Positions 34,136 through 42,181 of a stretch of DNA of 64,000 nucleotides are shown here, piece after piece (within the stretch, counting starts at the first letter, position 1; every line of letters begins with the position of its first letter). Made by a program: the position numbers and the translations under genes. A model generated the notes under the pieces. That model did no database searches. It worked only from the letters and a program-made list of their open reading frames with translations, and was not told the DNA's origin. The DNA comes from Geotalea sp. SG265 (GTDB lineage: Bacteria > Desulfobacterota > Desulfuromonadia > Geobacterales > Geobacteraceae), in contig NZ_JAKZFT010000001.1 of assembly GCF_022808985.1 (NCBI RefSeq), positions 186,001 through 250,000 on the forward strand. The letters are read 5' to 3'.

Positions 34136-34806
34136 GATTCCGCGCCCTGGCAACGGATTATGACGGCACGCTGGCCAGTGAAGGGAGAGTCGCTGCCGAT
34201 ACCTTGGCTGCGGTGACACGGTTGCGGCAATCGGGGGTCAAGCTCATCCTCGTCACCGGCCGGCACCTCCCCGATCTGATGGACATCTTCCCGCAGCTGG
34301 AGGTCTTCCACCGCATCGTCGCGGAAAACGGCGCACTCCTCTACACCCCCAGGAACCGGGAGGAGTTGTTGCTGGGCCTCCCCCCACCCGATCAGTTCAT
34401 GCACCTGCTCGGAGAAGCAGGTGTACCCTTCACCCAAGGGAAAGTGGTTATCGCAAGCAACGAGCCCTTCAGGAACGAAATTTCCCGGATCATCGACAAG
34501 CTCGGGCTGCAACTGCGCATTATTCTCAATAAGGGAGCAGTGATGGTGCTTCCCCCGGGCGTTGATAAGGGAAGCGGCTTGCTTGCAGCTCTCAAGGGGC
34601 TGGGGATAGGGGCAAAAGAGACCGTCGCAGTCGGCGATGCGGAAAATGATCTGGATTTTCTGGAAATCTGCGGCTATGGGGCAGCCGTAGCTAACAGTCT
34701 GCCGATGCTCAAGGAGAGAGTGGATCTGGTAACGTCAAAGGAAAACGGCAAGGGGCTAATGGAAGTCATCGAGCGACTCCACGGGCGCTTTCAGCTGACC
34801 GTATAG
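34117..34806 (+). CDS. HAD superfamily Cof-type phosphatase
   Basis: The 229-residue protein has the HAD motif LATDYDGTLA (nucleophile Asp14, second Asp16), LILVTGRHLPDLMDIF (motif II), Lys in PPGVDKGSGLLAAL and GDAENDLDFLEICGYGAAVA (motif IV). This is the Cof/archaeal phosphoglycolate-phosphatase-like branch. The substrate is unknown. It overlaps the antiporter end by 19 bases and converges with the thioesterase, overlapping it by 16 bases. Confidence 0.88.
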   Translation: MASTAMRFRALATDYDGTLASEGRVAADTLAAVTRLRQSGVKLILVTGRHLPDLMDIFPQLEVFHRIVAENGALLYTPRNREELLLGLPPPDQFMHLLGEAGVPFTQGKVVIASNEPFRNEISRIIDKLGLQLRIILNKGAVMVLPPGVDKGSGLLAALKGLGIGAKETVAVGDAENDLDFLEICGYGAAVANSLPMLKERVDLVTSKENGKGLMEVIERLHGRFQLTV

Positions 34807-35282
34807 GCAGCCGAACCGATGGCAACCAGCACCCCCGCATCGTTGTGCAGTTCCATGCGCACTGAGGCTATCTTTCCCCCCAGCCGCATGATCGTGGCAG
34901 TGGCATGAAAACGCTTGCCCACGCCCTGATTCAGGTAGTCCACGCGCAGATCGATAGTGCTGCAACGGGCGAAGCGCTGGGCAAGCTGCTCCACCGTTTC
35001 GTCCGCATGCTTTTCCGCCACCGCCAATGTAACGGCAAAACCGCCCACAGAATCAAGGGCAGTGGCAATTGCGCCGCCATGGAGCCGGTTATGCACATAG
35101 CTCCCAACCAGCTCGGGGCGCATGGCGAAGGAGATACGCGGCTTTCGCGGGTCAAGGGAATCGATCTTTACCCCAATAATCCGGTTGAAGGGAAAACATT
35201 CCTCGAATACCTCCCGAAGCCGGGCCTCAAGGCGGGCCTGTTCTTCGGAAGAGCGACGGCTGAGTGTTGCGGCATTTGACAC
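34791..35282 (-). CDS. PaaI-family hotdog thioesterase
   Basis: The product is a PaaI-like hotdog acyl-CoA thioesterase: LVGSYVHNRLHGGAIATALD holds the family HGG motif, followed by DLRVDYLNQGVGKRFHATAT. GTG 35282 (163 residues) is chosen because GGAGAAAGTTA lies before it; longer readings start in poorly supported sequence. Its acyl substrate is unknown. It overlaps the HAD gene tail-to-tail. Confidence 0.85.
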   Translation of the reverse strand: MSNAATLSRRSSEEQARLEARLREVFEECFPFNRIIGVKIDSLDPRKPRISFAMRPELVGSYVHNRLHGGAIATALDSVGGFAVTLAVAEKHADETVEQLAQRFARCSTIDLRVDYLNQGVGKRFHATATIMRLGGKIASVRMELHNDAGVLVAIGSAAYTVS

Positions 35283-35384
35283 TAACTTTCTCCAGCTTAT
35301 TGAATTTCTTACTTCTGCCCTGCTGTTAAGACACAAACATTTCTACTGCAACCGACAAGATTTCTTCCTGTGCCAGCTTGTCTG

Positions 35385-36668
35385 TTAAGGGTTGATGACG
35401 TTGCGAATCCCCTTGCACAGCTTATTCAGTTCATCGGCGGAGATAATGAACGGCGGCATGGTATAAACCAGCTTCCCAAAGGGCCGCAGCCAGATTCCCT
35501 CATCCACGAAGCGCTGCTGGATCTGCTCCATGTTCACCGGCTCCTTCATCTCGATCACCCCGATCGCCCCCAAGACACGGACCTCCGCCACCGAATCTGC
35601 TTGCTGCAGCGGCAGCAGTTGTTCCCTCAAGGTTTTCTCGATGTTCAGAACCTTTTCCTGCCACTTGCTCTGAAGAAGCAGTTCGCAGCTTGCCAGCGCC
35701 GTGGCACACGCCAGAGGATTGGCCATGAACGTGGGGCCGTGCATGAACACGCCGGGCGAGCCGTCAGAAACGGTATGAGCAACGTCTTCGGTGCATAGCG
35801 TGGCGGCGAAGGTGAGATACCCCCCCGTGAGAGCTTTCCCAATGCACATGATGTCCGGCGAAATGCCCGCGTGTTCGCAGGCAAAGAGCTTCCCGCTCCG
35901 GCCAAAGCCCGTCGCTATCTCGTCGGCGATAAGCAGGATGTTGTATTCCGTGCAAAGCCGGCGCACCTGCTTCAGGTAGTCGGGGTGATAGAAGCGCATG
36001 CCGCCGGCTCCCTGGACAATCGGTTCGAGGATGAAAGCGGCAATGTGCTCGTGGTTCTGTTGCAGGAACGCCTCGACCTCGTTGGTTTCCGCCTCGTCAA
36101 ATGCATCGTGGAAGCCGGAACGCGGAGCAGGCAGAAAGTACTGCTTTGCCAGGTTCTTGTTGAAAATGGCGTGCATGCCCGTATCGGGATCGGAAACGGA
36201 CATGGCATGCCAGGTGTCGCCGTGATACCCGTTGCGGATGGTGACGAATGTGTGCTTAGTGCTGCACGAACGGGAATGCCAGTACTGAAGCGCCATTTTC
36301 ATGGCCACTTCCACGGCCACCGACCCCGAATCGCTGAAGAAGACATGCTCAAGGCCGGCCGGCACGATATCGATCAGCAGTCGCGCCAGTTCCACGGCCG
36401 GCTCATGGGTGATCCCGCCGAACATGACATGGGACATGCGGTTGATCTGGGCTGCCATGGCAGCATTGATCACCGGATTATTGTATCCGTGGATGGCAGA
36501 CCACCAACTCGACATGCCATCAATCAGGCGCCGCCCATCCATCAGCTCAAGGTGAACCCCCTCGGCTTTTGCCACCGGATAGCACTTGAGAGCTTTAGTG
36601 GCCGAAGTATAGGGATGCCAGATGTGTGCCCTGTCGAAATTCAGAAGCTCTCGTTCAGTCATTTTCAT
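35385..36668 (-). CDS. bioA: Adenosylmethionine-8-amino-7-oxononanoate aminotransferase
   Basis: BioA transfers the amino group of SAM to 7-keto-8-aminopelargonate in biotin synthesis, with PLP. The 427-residue product has the class III aminotransferase layout: [11 protein letters not shown] at the start, [47 protein letters not shown] and the PLP Lys in [23 protein letters not shown] precedes the ATG. No other biotin gene is in the window. The RAYT element's left inverted repeat begins 15 bases upstream of the start codon, so the native promoter region has been displaced. Confidence 0.95.
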   Translation of the reverse strand: MKMTERELLNFDRAHIWHPYTSATKALKCYPVAKAEGVHLELMDGRRLIDGMSSWWSAIHGYNNPVINAAMAAQINRMSHVMFGGITHEPAVELARLLIDIVPAGLEHVFFSDSGSVAVEVAMKMALQYWHSRSCSTKHTFVTIRNGYHGDTWHAMSVSDPDTGMHAIFNKNLAKQYFLPAPRSGFHDAFDEAETNEVEAFLQQNHEHIAAFILEPIVQGAGGMRFYHPDYLKQVRRLCTEYNILLIADEIATGFGRSGKLFACEHAGISPDIMCIGKALTGGYLTFAATLCTEDVAHTVSDGSPGVFMHGPTFMANPLACATALASCELLLQSKWQEKVLNIEKTLREQLLPLQQADSVAEVRVLGAIGVIEMKEPVNMEQIQQRFVDEGIWLRPFGKLVYTMPPFIISADELNKLCKGIRNVINP

Positions 36669-36682
36669 AAATTCCTCCCGCC

Positions 36683-37728
36683 AAGGGGACGTTCTTAAAA
36701 ACTTAACTAACGCTTTAATCTACAGTGTCAGTAGGTGGGGATAGTTTTGTATAACTTCTTTTCCGCGCCTTGCCGCAATGGTCACCCCAGACCCGGTAAT
36801 GTCAAGGCGACGCGCTATGTCAATACCTCTATAACCTGATGAGTAGGCTGCATGACATATTATGCTTCGGGCAAGCGCCACCCGCCCCCCTTTTGCTCGC
36901 GACATCAGTTCAGTTTCCGATATTTCCAGCTTTTTTAGCACGAGCTCGATGATCTGGTCGAGGGTGGCCTTATTTTCAGGGGGTGCTGTCCTGGTGTGGC
37001 AAAGAACCTGGTCCACAAAATCCCCCGCCCCGAGTATCCGCGAATCCTGCAATTCTTGTTCAAGCGCTCTGTTCCCTTTCAGAATACCGATGCCAACCAG
37101 TTCGTCTCTGCGCCCCATCTTAATGCCGTCCTGGATAAAGGTACGATAGTTTGCAGTTGCGGAAGGAATGGCCGTGCCAAAACGCAGCAATACTTCTGCT
37201 GTTGATTGTCCGGACATTTCGTTTCTTCTCATGAGGACAGAGTGCCCACACCATGGATAGGCATCCAGGTCATCAAGGGTCGAAACCAGTCCGGCGCGCA
37301 ATGGATTCAAATGGATATAGCGAACCAATTCAAGGAGGTACTCCTCCTCTTCACAGACAATGGATTTGTAACGGTTCTGGAAGAGGTGGCCGGAACGATT
37401 ATGACGAAGATTGAATGTTACGGCATATCCGGTAAGCAGCCGTCTCATGAATTTTGAGAGGGGGATGTCCGTAGTCCGGAGAAGCAGGTGAAAGTGGTTA
37501 GACATTAACGCCCATGCAAGGCATTCGGTCTCCGTTGAATGGAGAAGACCAGAGAAACGCCTGACAAAATCATTGCGATCATCATCACTTGTAAAAATGT
37601 CACGCTTTTCAATTCCGCGCACTATGACGTGCTGGAGCAGATTCGGAATATCAATTCGGGCGGCTCGCGGCATAGCAGATAAATAGCAGGAGGGCTGACT
37701 TTAGTCAAGTTTTTAAGAACGTCCCCTT
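36683..37728. mobile_element. RAYT unit with 26-base terminal inverted repeats
   Basis: Inverted repeats at 36683-36708 and 37703-37728 (AAGGGGACGTTCTTAAAAAC then TTAACT or TTGACT) match at 25 of 26 positions and frame the transposase gene exactly, about 1046 bases in all. The outer flanks show no obvious target duplication. It sits in the gap between the cytochrome c gene and bioA. Confidence 0.8.
36720..37673 (-). CDS. REP-associated tyrosine transposase (RAYT, Y1 family)
   Basis: RAYTs are single-stranded HUH-superfamily transposases of the TnpA-REP type that move or spread REP palindromes. The 317-residue protein has MPRAARIDIPNLLQHVIVRG, the HUH-like ALMSNHFHLLLRT, RYKSIVCEEEEYLLELVRYIHLNPLRAG and a C-terminal DnaA/helix-turn-helix-like stretch (GGRVALARSIICHAAYSSGY). 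The family catalytic Tyr is expected after the HUH region and lies in YKSIV or YLLELVRYIHL. The gene is intact. It points toward bioA. Confidence 0.88.
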   Translation of the reverse strand: MPRAARIDIPNLLQHVIVRGIEKRDIFTSDDDRNDFVRRFSGLLHSTETECLAWALMSNHFHLLLRTTDIPLSKFMRRLLTGYAVTFNLRHNRSGHLFQNRYKSIVCEEEEYLLELVRYIHLNPLRAGLVSTLDDLDAYPWCGHSVLMRRNEMSGQSTAEVLLRFGTAIPSATANYRTFIQDGIKMGRRDELVGIGILKGNRALEQELQDSRILGAGDFVDQVLCHTRTAPPENKATLDQIIELVLKKLEISETELMSRAKGGRVALARSIICHAAYSSGYRGIDIARRLDITGSGVTIAARRGKEVIQNYPHLLTL

Positions 37729-37742
37729 AAAAGGAATTCCTT

Positions 37743-38231
37743 TCATTTCAGCGACCGCACATACAAAACCAAGTACCAGCGGTGTTTCGGTGGCACCACC
37801 CTTTCCAGTACCGGTTCATGGCCGATGCCGAGGAGCATGTTTCGCAGGAGGTCGCCATCCCGGTAATTGGCGATCCGCTGCGAACGCAGATCGGCAGGCG
37901 CCGGCATGTAGCTCTCCCCCACCGGGCCGTTGCCCGCTCCTTTCTTGCCATGGCAGAAGACGCAATAGTAGTCATAGTAGACTCGCCCTCGCTGCCGGTT
38001 CTCAGCCGTGTCCGGCAGGGGATTCCGCACTGTCGCCGCCGATTCCTCTGTGGGCAGCTGCTCCGGCAGGTTGACCGGCACCGTTCCCTCCACCGGCGGC
38101 GGCTGGACCGTCTGATAGGCGCGGAAATGGTGCTGCACCGTCATGCGGGGTCCTTTGTACAGCACCAGACAGAATAATCCTGCGACTATCATACCGGCAA
38201 CAATCACCAGGGCAGCAAAGAGCTTTTTCAT
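37743..38231 (-). CDS. Membrane-anchored monoheme cytochrome c
   Basis: The 162-residue protein has one N-terminal membrane helix (LFAALVIVAGMIVAGLFCLV), a linker, and one c-type heme motif CVFCH (90-94) with a fold resembling small cytochrome c (YYDYYCVFCHGKKGAGNGPV, distal region GIGHEPVLERVVPPKHRW). It faces the periplasm and could be the ActE-like electron carrier between ACIII and the oxidase. It overlaps the small membrane protein upstream by four bases and is the last gene of the operon; the RAYT inverted repeat starts 14 bases downstream. Confidence 0.85.
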   Translation of the reverse strand: MKKLFAALVIVAGMIVAGLFCLVLYKGPRMTVQHHFRAYQTVQPPPVEGTVPVNLPEQLPTEESAATVRNPLPDTAENRQRGRVYYDYYCVFCHGKKGAGNGPVGESYMPAPADLRSQRIANYRDGDLLRNMLLGIGHEPVLERVVPPKHRWYLVLYVRSLK

Positions 38232-38539
38232 CGGTTCGGACTCCGTTCCCGCAGCTGTTTGTTGTGCGGTTTCGGCGGATTCTCCGGTTGGGCCTCGGGC
38301 AGTTTGTGGATCTGCCGCTGCAGCCGCCCATCTGGCGCTGGGGGCTCTTCCGTGGAATAGATGGATTCCGCCGGCGTATCGGGAAGCTGGCCGAAATCCC
38401 AGTAGCGCTGACCTTCAAGGACAAAGCGGTAGGCAATTAGGCTGTAGGCGATGAGCGCCAGGCTGAGCATGGTGATGATCACCCATTCCCAAGGGCTCGG
38501 CAGTTGCCGCTGCTCGTCGTATTTCTTTCTCTCTGCCAT
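38228..38539 (-). CDS. Small membrane protein of the respiratory operon
   Basis: The 103-residue protein has one hydrophobic helix (PWEWVIITMLSLALIAYSLI) and a Pro/Gln-rich, charged C-terminal half. No family was recognised. It lies seven bases after the preceding small gene and overlaps the cytochrome c gene by four bases, so it is probably an accessory subunit of the ACIII-oxidase complex. It could play the part of the small ActG or CcoQ-like subunit, but nothing in the sequence shows this. Confidence 0.6.
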   Translation of the reverse strand: MAERKKYDEQRQLPSPWEWVIITMLSLALIAYSLIAYRFVLEGQRYWDFGQLPDTPAESIYSTEEPPAPDGRLQRQIHKLPEAQPENPPKPHNKQLRERSPNR

Positions 38540-38546
38540 GGCTGCC

Positions 38547-38831
38547 TCACCAGTTGGGGAGCCTGGTCATGGCCAGGGCGGTGTGGGCAATGCCGTAAAT
38601 AAAGGTGCCGAAGATGATCAGCACCAAGGGCCAGGGCATGAAGCTCAATACCCACTGAAAGAAACTCAGCGGTCCCCGGATGCGGATCTCGCTTTCCCGG
38701 CGGGTTTCCTCTTCCCGGGGGCGCCACATGGCGATGTAGGTGAGGCAAAGCAGGATCATCAGGGAGGTTCCTGCCAGAAGGGTCTCCACAATCCACTGGT
38801 TCTGCTGCACGTAGAGGTTGAAAGACATCAT
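38547..38831 (-). CDS. Small two-helix membrane protein of the respiratory operon
   Basis: The 94-residue protein has two hydrophobic helices (VETLLAGTSLMILLCLTYIA and MPWPLVLIIFGTFIYGIAHT) joined by a charged loop (RPREEETRRESEIRIRGP). No family was recognised. It follows the CcoS-like gene by two bases. Operon position suggests a subunit or assembly factor. Confidence 0.6.
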   Translation of the reverse strand: MMSFNLYVQQNQWIVETLLAGTSLMILLCLTYIAMWRPREEETRRESEIRIRGPLSFFQWVLSFMPWPLVLIIFGTFIYGIAHTALAMTRLPNW

Positions 38832-38833
38832 CG

Positions 38834-39025
38834 TTATTTCCCCTTTTGCCGCTTCGGCTCCCTTTCGGGAATGCCGCTTCTAAGCGGCAGATAGCGGGCC
38901 CGGTCCTGGTCGGAGAATTGTCGCGACCGGACGGCCCAGACCAGCGCCATGGTGATGGCCGCAATCATCACGCAAAGGAAACCGAGCCACATGGCGAGAA
39001 ACGCTGTGAATCCCAGACCGCACAC
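38834..39025 (-). CDS. CcoS-like cbb3 oxidase assembly protein
   Basis: The 63-residue protein starts at GTG 39025 (GGGGGG upstream) two bases after the CcoO/CcoP-like gene. It has one membrane helix then WAVRSRQFSDQDRARYLPL, which matches the CcoS pattern of a helix followed by WAVRSGQFDDLD. CcoS is needed for cofactor insertion into cbb3 oxidase in other bacteria. Longer readings from 39070 lack a ribosome site and would extend across the upstream stop. Confidence 0.75.
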   Translation of the reverse strand: MCGLGFTAFLAMWLGFLCVMIAAITMALVWAVRSRQFSDQDRARYLPLRSGIPEREPKRQKGK

Positions 39026-39027
39026 GA

Positions 39028-40014
39028 TCAATCCCCCCCCTTGGCCGGCGGATGGTACGGATTGCGCCAATCCTCTTCGTACGAGGCATCGATGCCGCGG
39101 GGCTCAATATTAGCATCCGTATAGCCTAAGAAGCTCACCGCCAGGTAATTGGCCAGGTCCCAGATCTTCTCCGATTCCAGGTGCTTTTTGAAATAGGGCA
39201 TGCCGGTGCCGGTGATGCCGTTCATGATCTGGTAATAGAAGATGCCGCCGATATAGCGATTTGCCTCAAGGTGCCGCCGCAGCGTGGTGAAGTTCAGCGG
39301 CGGCGGATAGACCCAGGCCGCCGCAGGCCCCTTGCCGTCACCGATGGGACCGTGGCAGTTGACGCAGAATTCCTGGTAAATGCGTTTTCCCCGCAAAAGC
39401 GCCGCCTGGGTCGCCGGATAGGGGTTCGGCATGGGGCGCCAGACGGCGGGCACCTGGGAGTGGAGCCATGTGATGTTGGCATCGGCCCCCGCTTCATAGG
39501 CAACAACAGCCGATTTTTTCCAATGCTGCTGCCGGGCGACCCGCACGTCCGCCTGTTTCCATCCCAAGGCCTGAACATAGGCGGTCAGCTTGCGGATCTT
39601 CTCCTCGCCAAGGAATTCCCACGACGGCATCACGGAAATGGGGCTGGTGAAGCGGGGGTTGATGAAATGGGCCTTGTGCCAGTCGTCGGGATGCTCTCCC
39701 CCTTCCTGGGACAGGTCCGGCCCGGTGCGCTCGCTCCCCAGGATCGCCGGTTCCTGGGCCACGTAATCGCCGCTCTCGGCGATGCGCTCGGCGCCGATAT
39801 CCCAGTCGTTGATGCGGATAAAGAGGGAATGGCAATAGCTGCAGCCATTCTGCACATAGAGGCGGTGCCCTTCCCGCTCATCTTCGGCCATGGGGCGCCA
39901 GATTGCCGACGGCGTCTCCTTCATGGTCATGGCCGGCAGCCCGACGATGATGAAGGTGGAGGCCCAGAAGACCATCAGCGCACCGACGATGAGCAGGGCC
40001 GGGGACATCTTCAT
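39028..40014 (-). CDS. Diheme cytochrome c, CcoO/CcoP-like fusion of cbb3 oxidase
   Basis: The 328-residue protein has one membrane helix (LLIVGALMVFWASTFIIVGL) and two c-type heme motifs: CSYCH (58-62) in a CcoO-like domain (HRLYVQNGCSYCHSLFIRIN, then RTGPDLSQEGGEHPDDWH and SPISVMPSW) and CVNCH (217-221) in a second CcoP-like domain ending GTGMPYFKKH. In standard cbb3 oxidases these are separate CcoO (one heme) and CcoP (two hemes); here they are one polypeptide with two hemes. The gene overlaps ccoN-like by four bases. Periplasmic electron entry to the oxidase is the expected role. Confidence 0.85.
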   Translation of the reverse strand: MKMSPALLIVGALMVFWASTFIIVGLPAMTMKETPSAIWRPMAEDEREGHRLYVQNGCSYCHSLFIRINDWDIGAERIAESGDYVAQEPAILGSERTGPDLSQEGGEHPDDWHKAHFINPRFTSPISVMPSWEFLGEEKIRKLTAYVQALGWKQADVRVARQQHWKKSAVVAYEAGADANITWLHSQVPAVWRPMPNPYPATQAALLRGKRIYQEFCVNCHGPIGDGKGPAAAWVYPPPLNFTTLRRHLEANRYIGGIFYYQIMNGITGTGMPYFKKHLESEKIWDLANYLAVSFLGYTDANIEPRGIDASYEEDWRNPYHPPAKGGD

Positions 40015-41402
40015 GCAGCTTCCTCCCCTTGCTGTAGTTCGGCGATGGAAAGCTCCCGCCCCGCCAGGACGGTCATGACCACGTTATAGAAGCCGACCGA
40101 GGCGCCGGTGAGGATGGATATTCCCAGGGCGGCCCGGGAGATGTAGTAGGGAGCCAGCTCCGGCAGCACCCGGTAGACCGTCTCTCCATTGTTCCAGGCG
40201 TTCCCCTGGATGAGACCGGCCATGGTCAGGACGATGAAGAAGCCGGTCAGACCGAAGGTGATGAGGCCGAACTGGAGGCTGACCAGCTTCTGGGAATAGA
40301 GGCTGCGCCCCGTCACCAGGGGGAGGACGTGGTACATGGCCCCCAGGGCGATATAGCCGCCGAAGCCGAGCATGGCAATATGGGCATGGCCGATGGTCCA
40401 GTTGTTGAAGTGGGTGACCCGCTGCAGATAGGGAAGGGACTGGAGCGGCCCCTGAATGCAGGTGACGATGTACCAGGCGATGCCCGCCATGACCAACCGG
40501 GCGGCCGGATCGCCCCAGACGGCTTTGCCCTGCCGACGGGCCGTCAGCCAGAGATTGAGGACGACAATGGAGACCGGCACCACCATGGCCACCGAATCGA
40601 CGATGGAGACCGCTTTCAGCCAGTTGGGGATGGGTGATTGGAGCACATGGTGGCCGCCGATGTGGCTGTAGAGGGCGATGAGCAGCCAGAAGCCCAAAAG
40701 CGACAGAGTATGGGAATTGAGCGGCATTTTCGCCGCCCGCGGGATGACGAAATAGGCGGCCCCGGTGGCAAGGGGGGTGATGAGCAGCCCCGGCAGATTG
40801 TGCCCCCAGAACCAGAGAAAGAGGGAGTCAATCAGGCCGGGCATGGCTCCGGTCGCCGGATGCCAGATTACGTTGCCCAAGGGATAATTGCCGGCAGTCC
40901 AGAGGAAGGCGGCCATGAAGTACCAGACCGAGACATAAAGCTGTTCTTCTGTGCGGCTGGCGATGGTCATGGCCGTGTTGTAGACCAGGAGCAGCACCGA
41001 CAGGATGAGGATGATATCGGCACTCCAGACGTATTCGCTGTACTCCCGCCCCTGGGTAAAGCCGAAGGCGAAGCAAAGCGGGCCGCTTGCGATGGTGATG
41101 TTCCAGAGGAAAAAGCTCACCCAGGCCAGCCGCTCCGACCAGAGTTTCGTCCGCAGGAGCGCCGGGATGTAGTAAAGGCCGGAGCCGATGAGCATGGTCC
41201 CGGCAAAGCCATAAAGCATGGTATTAACATGCACCGGCCGCTCCCTGCCGAAGACCAGCCAGGGGATATTGGAGAAAAACTCCGGCGAGACCAGATGGAT
41301 CGCCGAAACCATGCCGTAGAGGGCACCAACAACGAACCAGAAGGCCCCGGCAACCATGAAGGCCAGGGAAGCACTTTGGGGTTTGTCGAAGAATTTTGGC
41401 AT
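40011..41402 (-). CDS. ccoN: cbb3-type cytochrome oxidase catalytic subunit, CcoN-like
   Basis: The 463-residue protein has about 12 helices. Heme and copper ligands expected of the family are present: His58 (low-spin heme, RPVHVNTM), CuB His201 (WGHN) and His251/His252 (GGHH), the cbb3-specific Tyr245 six residues before the first of these, and His339/His341 (TIGHAHIAML) for the two hemes. It reduces oxygen to water. ATG 41402 is chosen; the frame runs further upstream to 41447 but into the palindromic repeat copy B. Ribosome site is weak. It overlaps the CcoO/CcoP-like gene by four bases. Confidence 0.92.
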   Translation of the reverse strand: MPKFFDKPQSASLAFMVAGAFWFVVGALYGMVSAIHLVSPEFFSNIPWLVFGRERPVHVNTMLYGFAGTMLIGSGLYYIPALLRTKLWSERLAWVSFFLWNITIASGPLCFAFGFTQGREYSEYVWSADIILILSVLLLVYNTAMTIASRTEEQLYVSVWYFMAAFLWTAGNYPLGNVIWHPATGAMPGLIDSLFLWFWGHNLPGLLITPLATGAAYFVIPRAAKMPLNSHTLSLLGFWLLIALYSHIGGHHVLQSPIPNWLKAVSIVDSVAMVVPVSIVVLNLWLTARRQGKAVWGDPAARLVMAGIAWYIVTCIQGPLQSLPYLQRVTHFNNWTIGHAHIAMLGFGGYIALGAMYHVLPLVTGRSLYSQKLVSLQFGLITFGLTGFFIVLTMAGLIQGNAWNNGETVYRVLPELAPYYISRAALGISILTGASVGFYNVVMTVLAGRELSIAELQQGEEAA

Positions 41403-41438
41403 AAGCGTCCAGGTGTTTTTTTTAACGCATTTTCCATA

Positions 41439-41610
41439 GGCTGCCACGGCTTCGGGAATGAGTGACCGAGCCGTAGCGGCGAGCGGACACCCGCCGGGAA
41501 ATGACCCGAGAGTGAAAAGCGGGTTTCACAGCACGGCAGTAATCAGAAGCAGAGACGCCGCTGGGTCCGCAGCTACGGCGACCGAACGAATGGACGAAGT
41601 CGCGGCAGCC
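41439..41610. repeat. Dispersed palindromic repeat, copy B (172 bases)
   Basis: Terminal repeats are GGCTGCCACGGCTTC (41439-41453) and GAAGTCGCGGCAGCC (41596-41610). Reverse-complemented, its outer parts match copy A (22765-22935); the fifth base pair is A-T in copy A and G-C in copy B, and the ninth pairs only in copy B. It fills the 218-base gap between the ActA gene (stop 41621) and the ccoN start (41402), inside the respiratory operon. Confidence 0.75.
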
Positions 41611-41620
41611 TGCACCGTCG

Positions 41621-42181
41621 TCATCTATGACAGGTAAAACAGTCATGGGTCGCATTCTTCTCCCGGTGGCACTGGATGCAGAAGCCCATCTCGAACTTCC
41701 GCGCCGCCACCACCCGGTCCATCATGGCCACGTTGCCGTGGCAGTGGCCGCAATCTATCCCCTTGTTCAGGTGCAGGGAGTGGTCGAAATAGACAAATTC
41801 CGGCACCCAGTTGACCCGCTGCCAGATGATCGGCTTCCCCTGGGCAAAGGCCTGACGCAGCTTCTCGATGTACGGATAGGTCCTGATGATTCGCTGGTGA
41901 CAAAGCAGGCATGTCTGCAGTGGGGGGATGCCCGCCCGACGCTGTTCCGTCACGGTCGTGTGGCACATGAGGCAACTGAGCTGCTTCACATGCACATGGA
42001 CCCGGTGGCTGAAGGGGATCGGCTGCCGCGGTCCGAGCCCTACCGGATAAAAGGTCGAAGAAAGCACCAGGAGGAATGCTGCCATAAGCAGCACGACCAC
42101 CGCCGCCAATGCCCCCCGCGCCCACTCGTACTTTTTCACCCGCTTCTCCTCGTCTGCCACGGCACGCTCACTTTTCGCCAT
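41621..42181 (-). CDS. actA: ACIII pentaheme cytochrome ActA
   Basis: The 186-residue protein has one N-terminal membrane helix (ALAAVVVLLMAAFLLVLSST) and five c-type heme motifs: CLMCH (70-74), CLLCH (91-95), CGHCH (144-148), CIQCH (168-172) and CFTCH (181-185). This matches ActA of alternative complex III, the periplasmic electron exit. ATG 42181 is chosen; a longer frame reaches 42250. It overlaps actF by 14 bases. The palindromic repeat starts 10 bases after its stop. Confidence 0.88.
   Translation of the reverse strand: MAKSERAVADEEKRVKKYEWARGALAAVVVLLMAAFLLVLSSTFYPVGLGPRQPIPFSHRVHVHVKQLSCLMCHTTVTEQRRAGIPPLQTCLLCHQRIIRTYPYIEKLRQAFAQGKPIIWQRVNWVPEFVYFDHSLHLNKGIDCGHCHGNVAMMDRVVAARKFEMGFCIQCHREKNATHDCFTCHR

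Noticed and set aside
31301-34219. A 972-codon open frame on the minus strand opposite the ATPase, oxidoreductase and antiporter genes
   Set aside because: It has no recognisable domains, is rich in Gly/Gln/Asp/Glu/His as expected for the complement of GC-biased codons, and the plus strand carries three clear genes with ribosome sites.
35354-35382. Inverted repeat GACAAG/CTTGTC downstream of bioA as a terminator
   Set aside because: The stem is short with a 17-base loop and no T-run follows on the minus strand.
41403-41447. An N-terminal extension of CcoN by 15 residues
   Set aside because: It would run into the palindromic repeat and does not match family N-termini.
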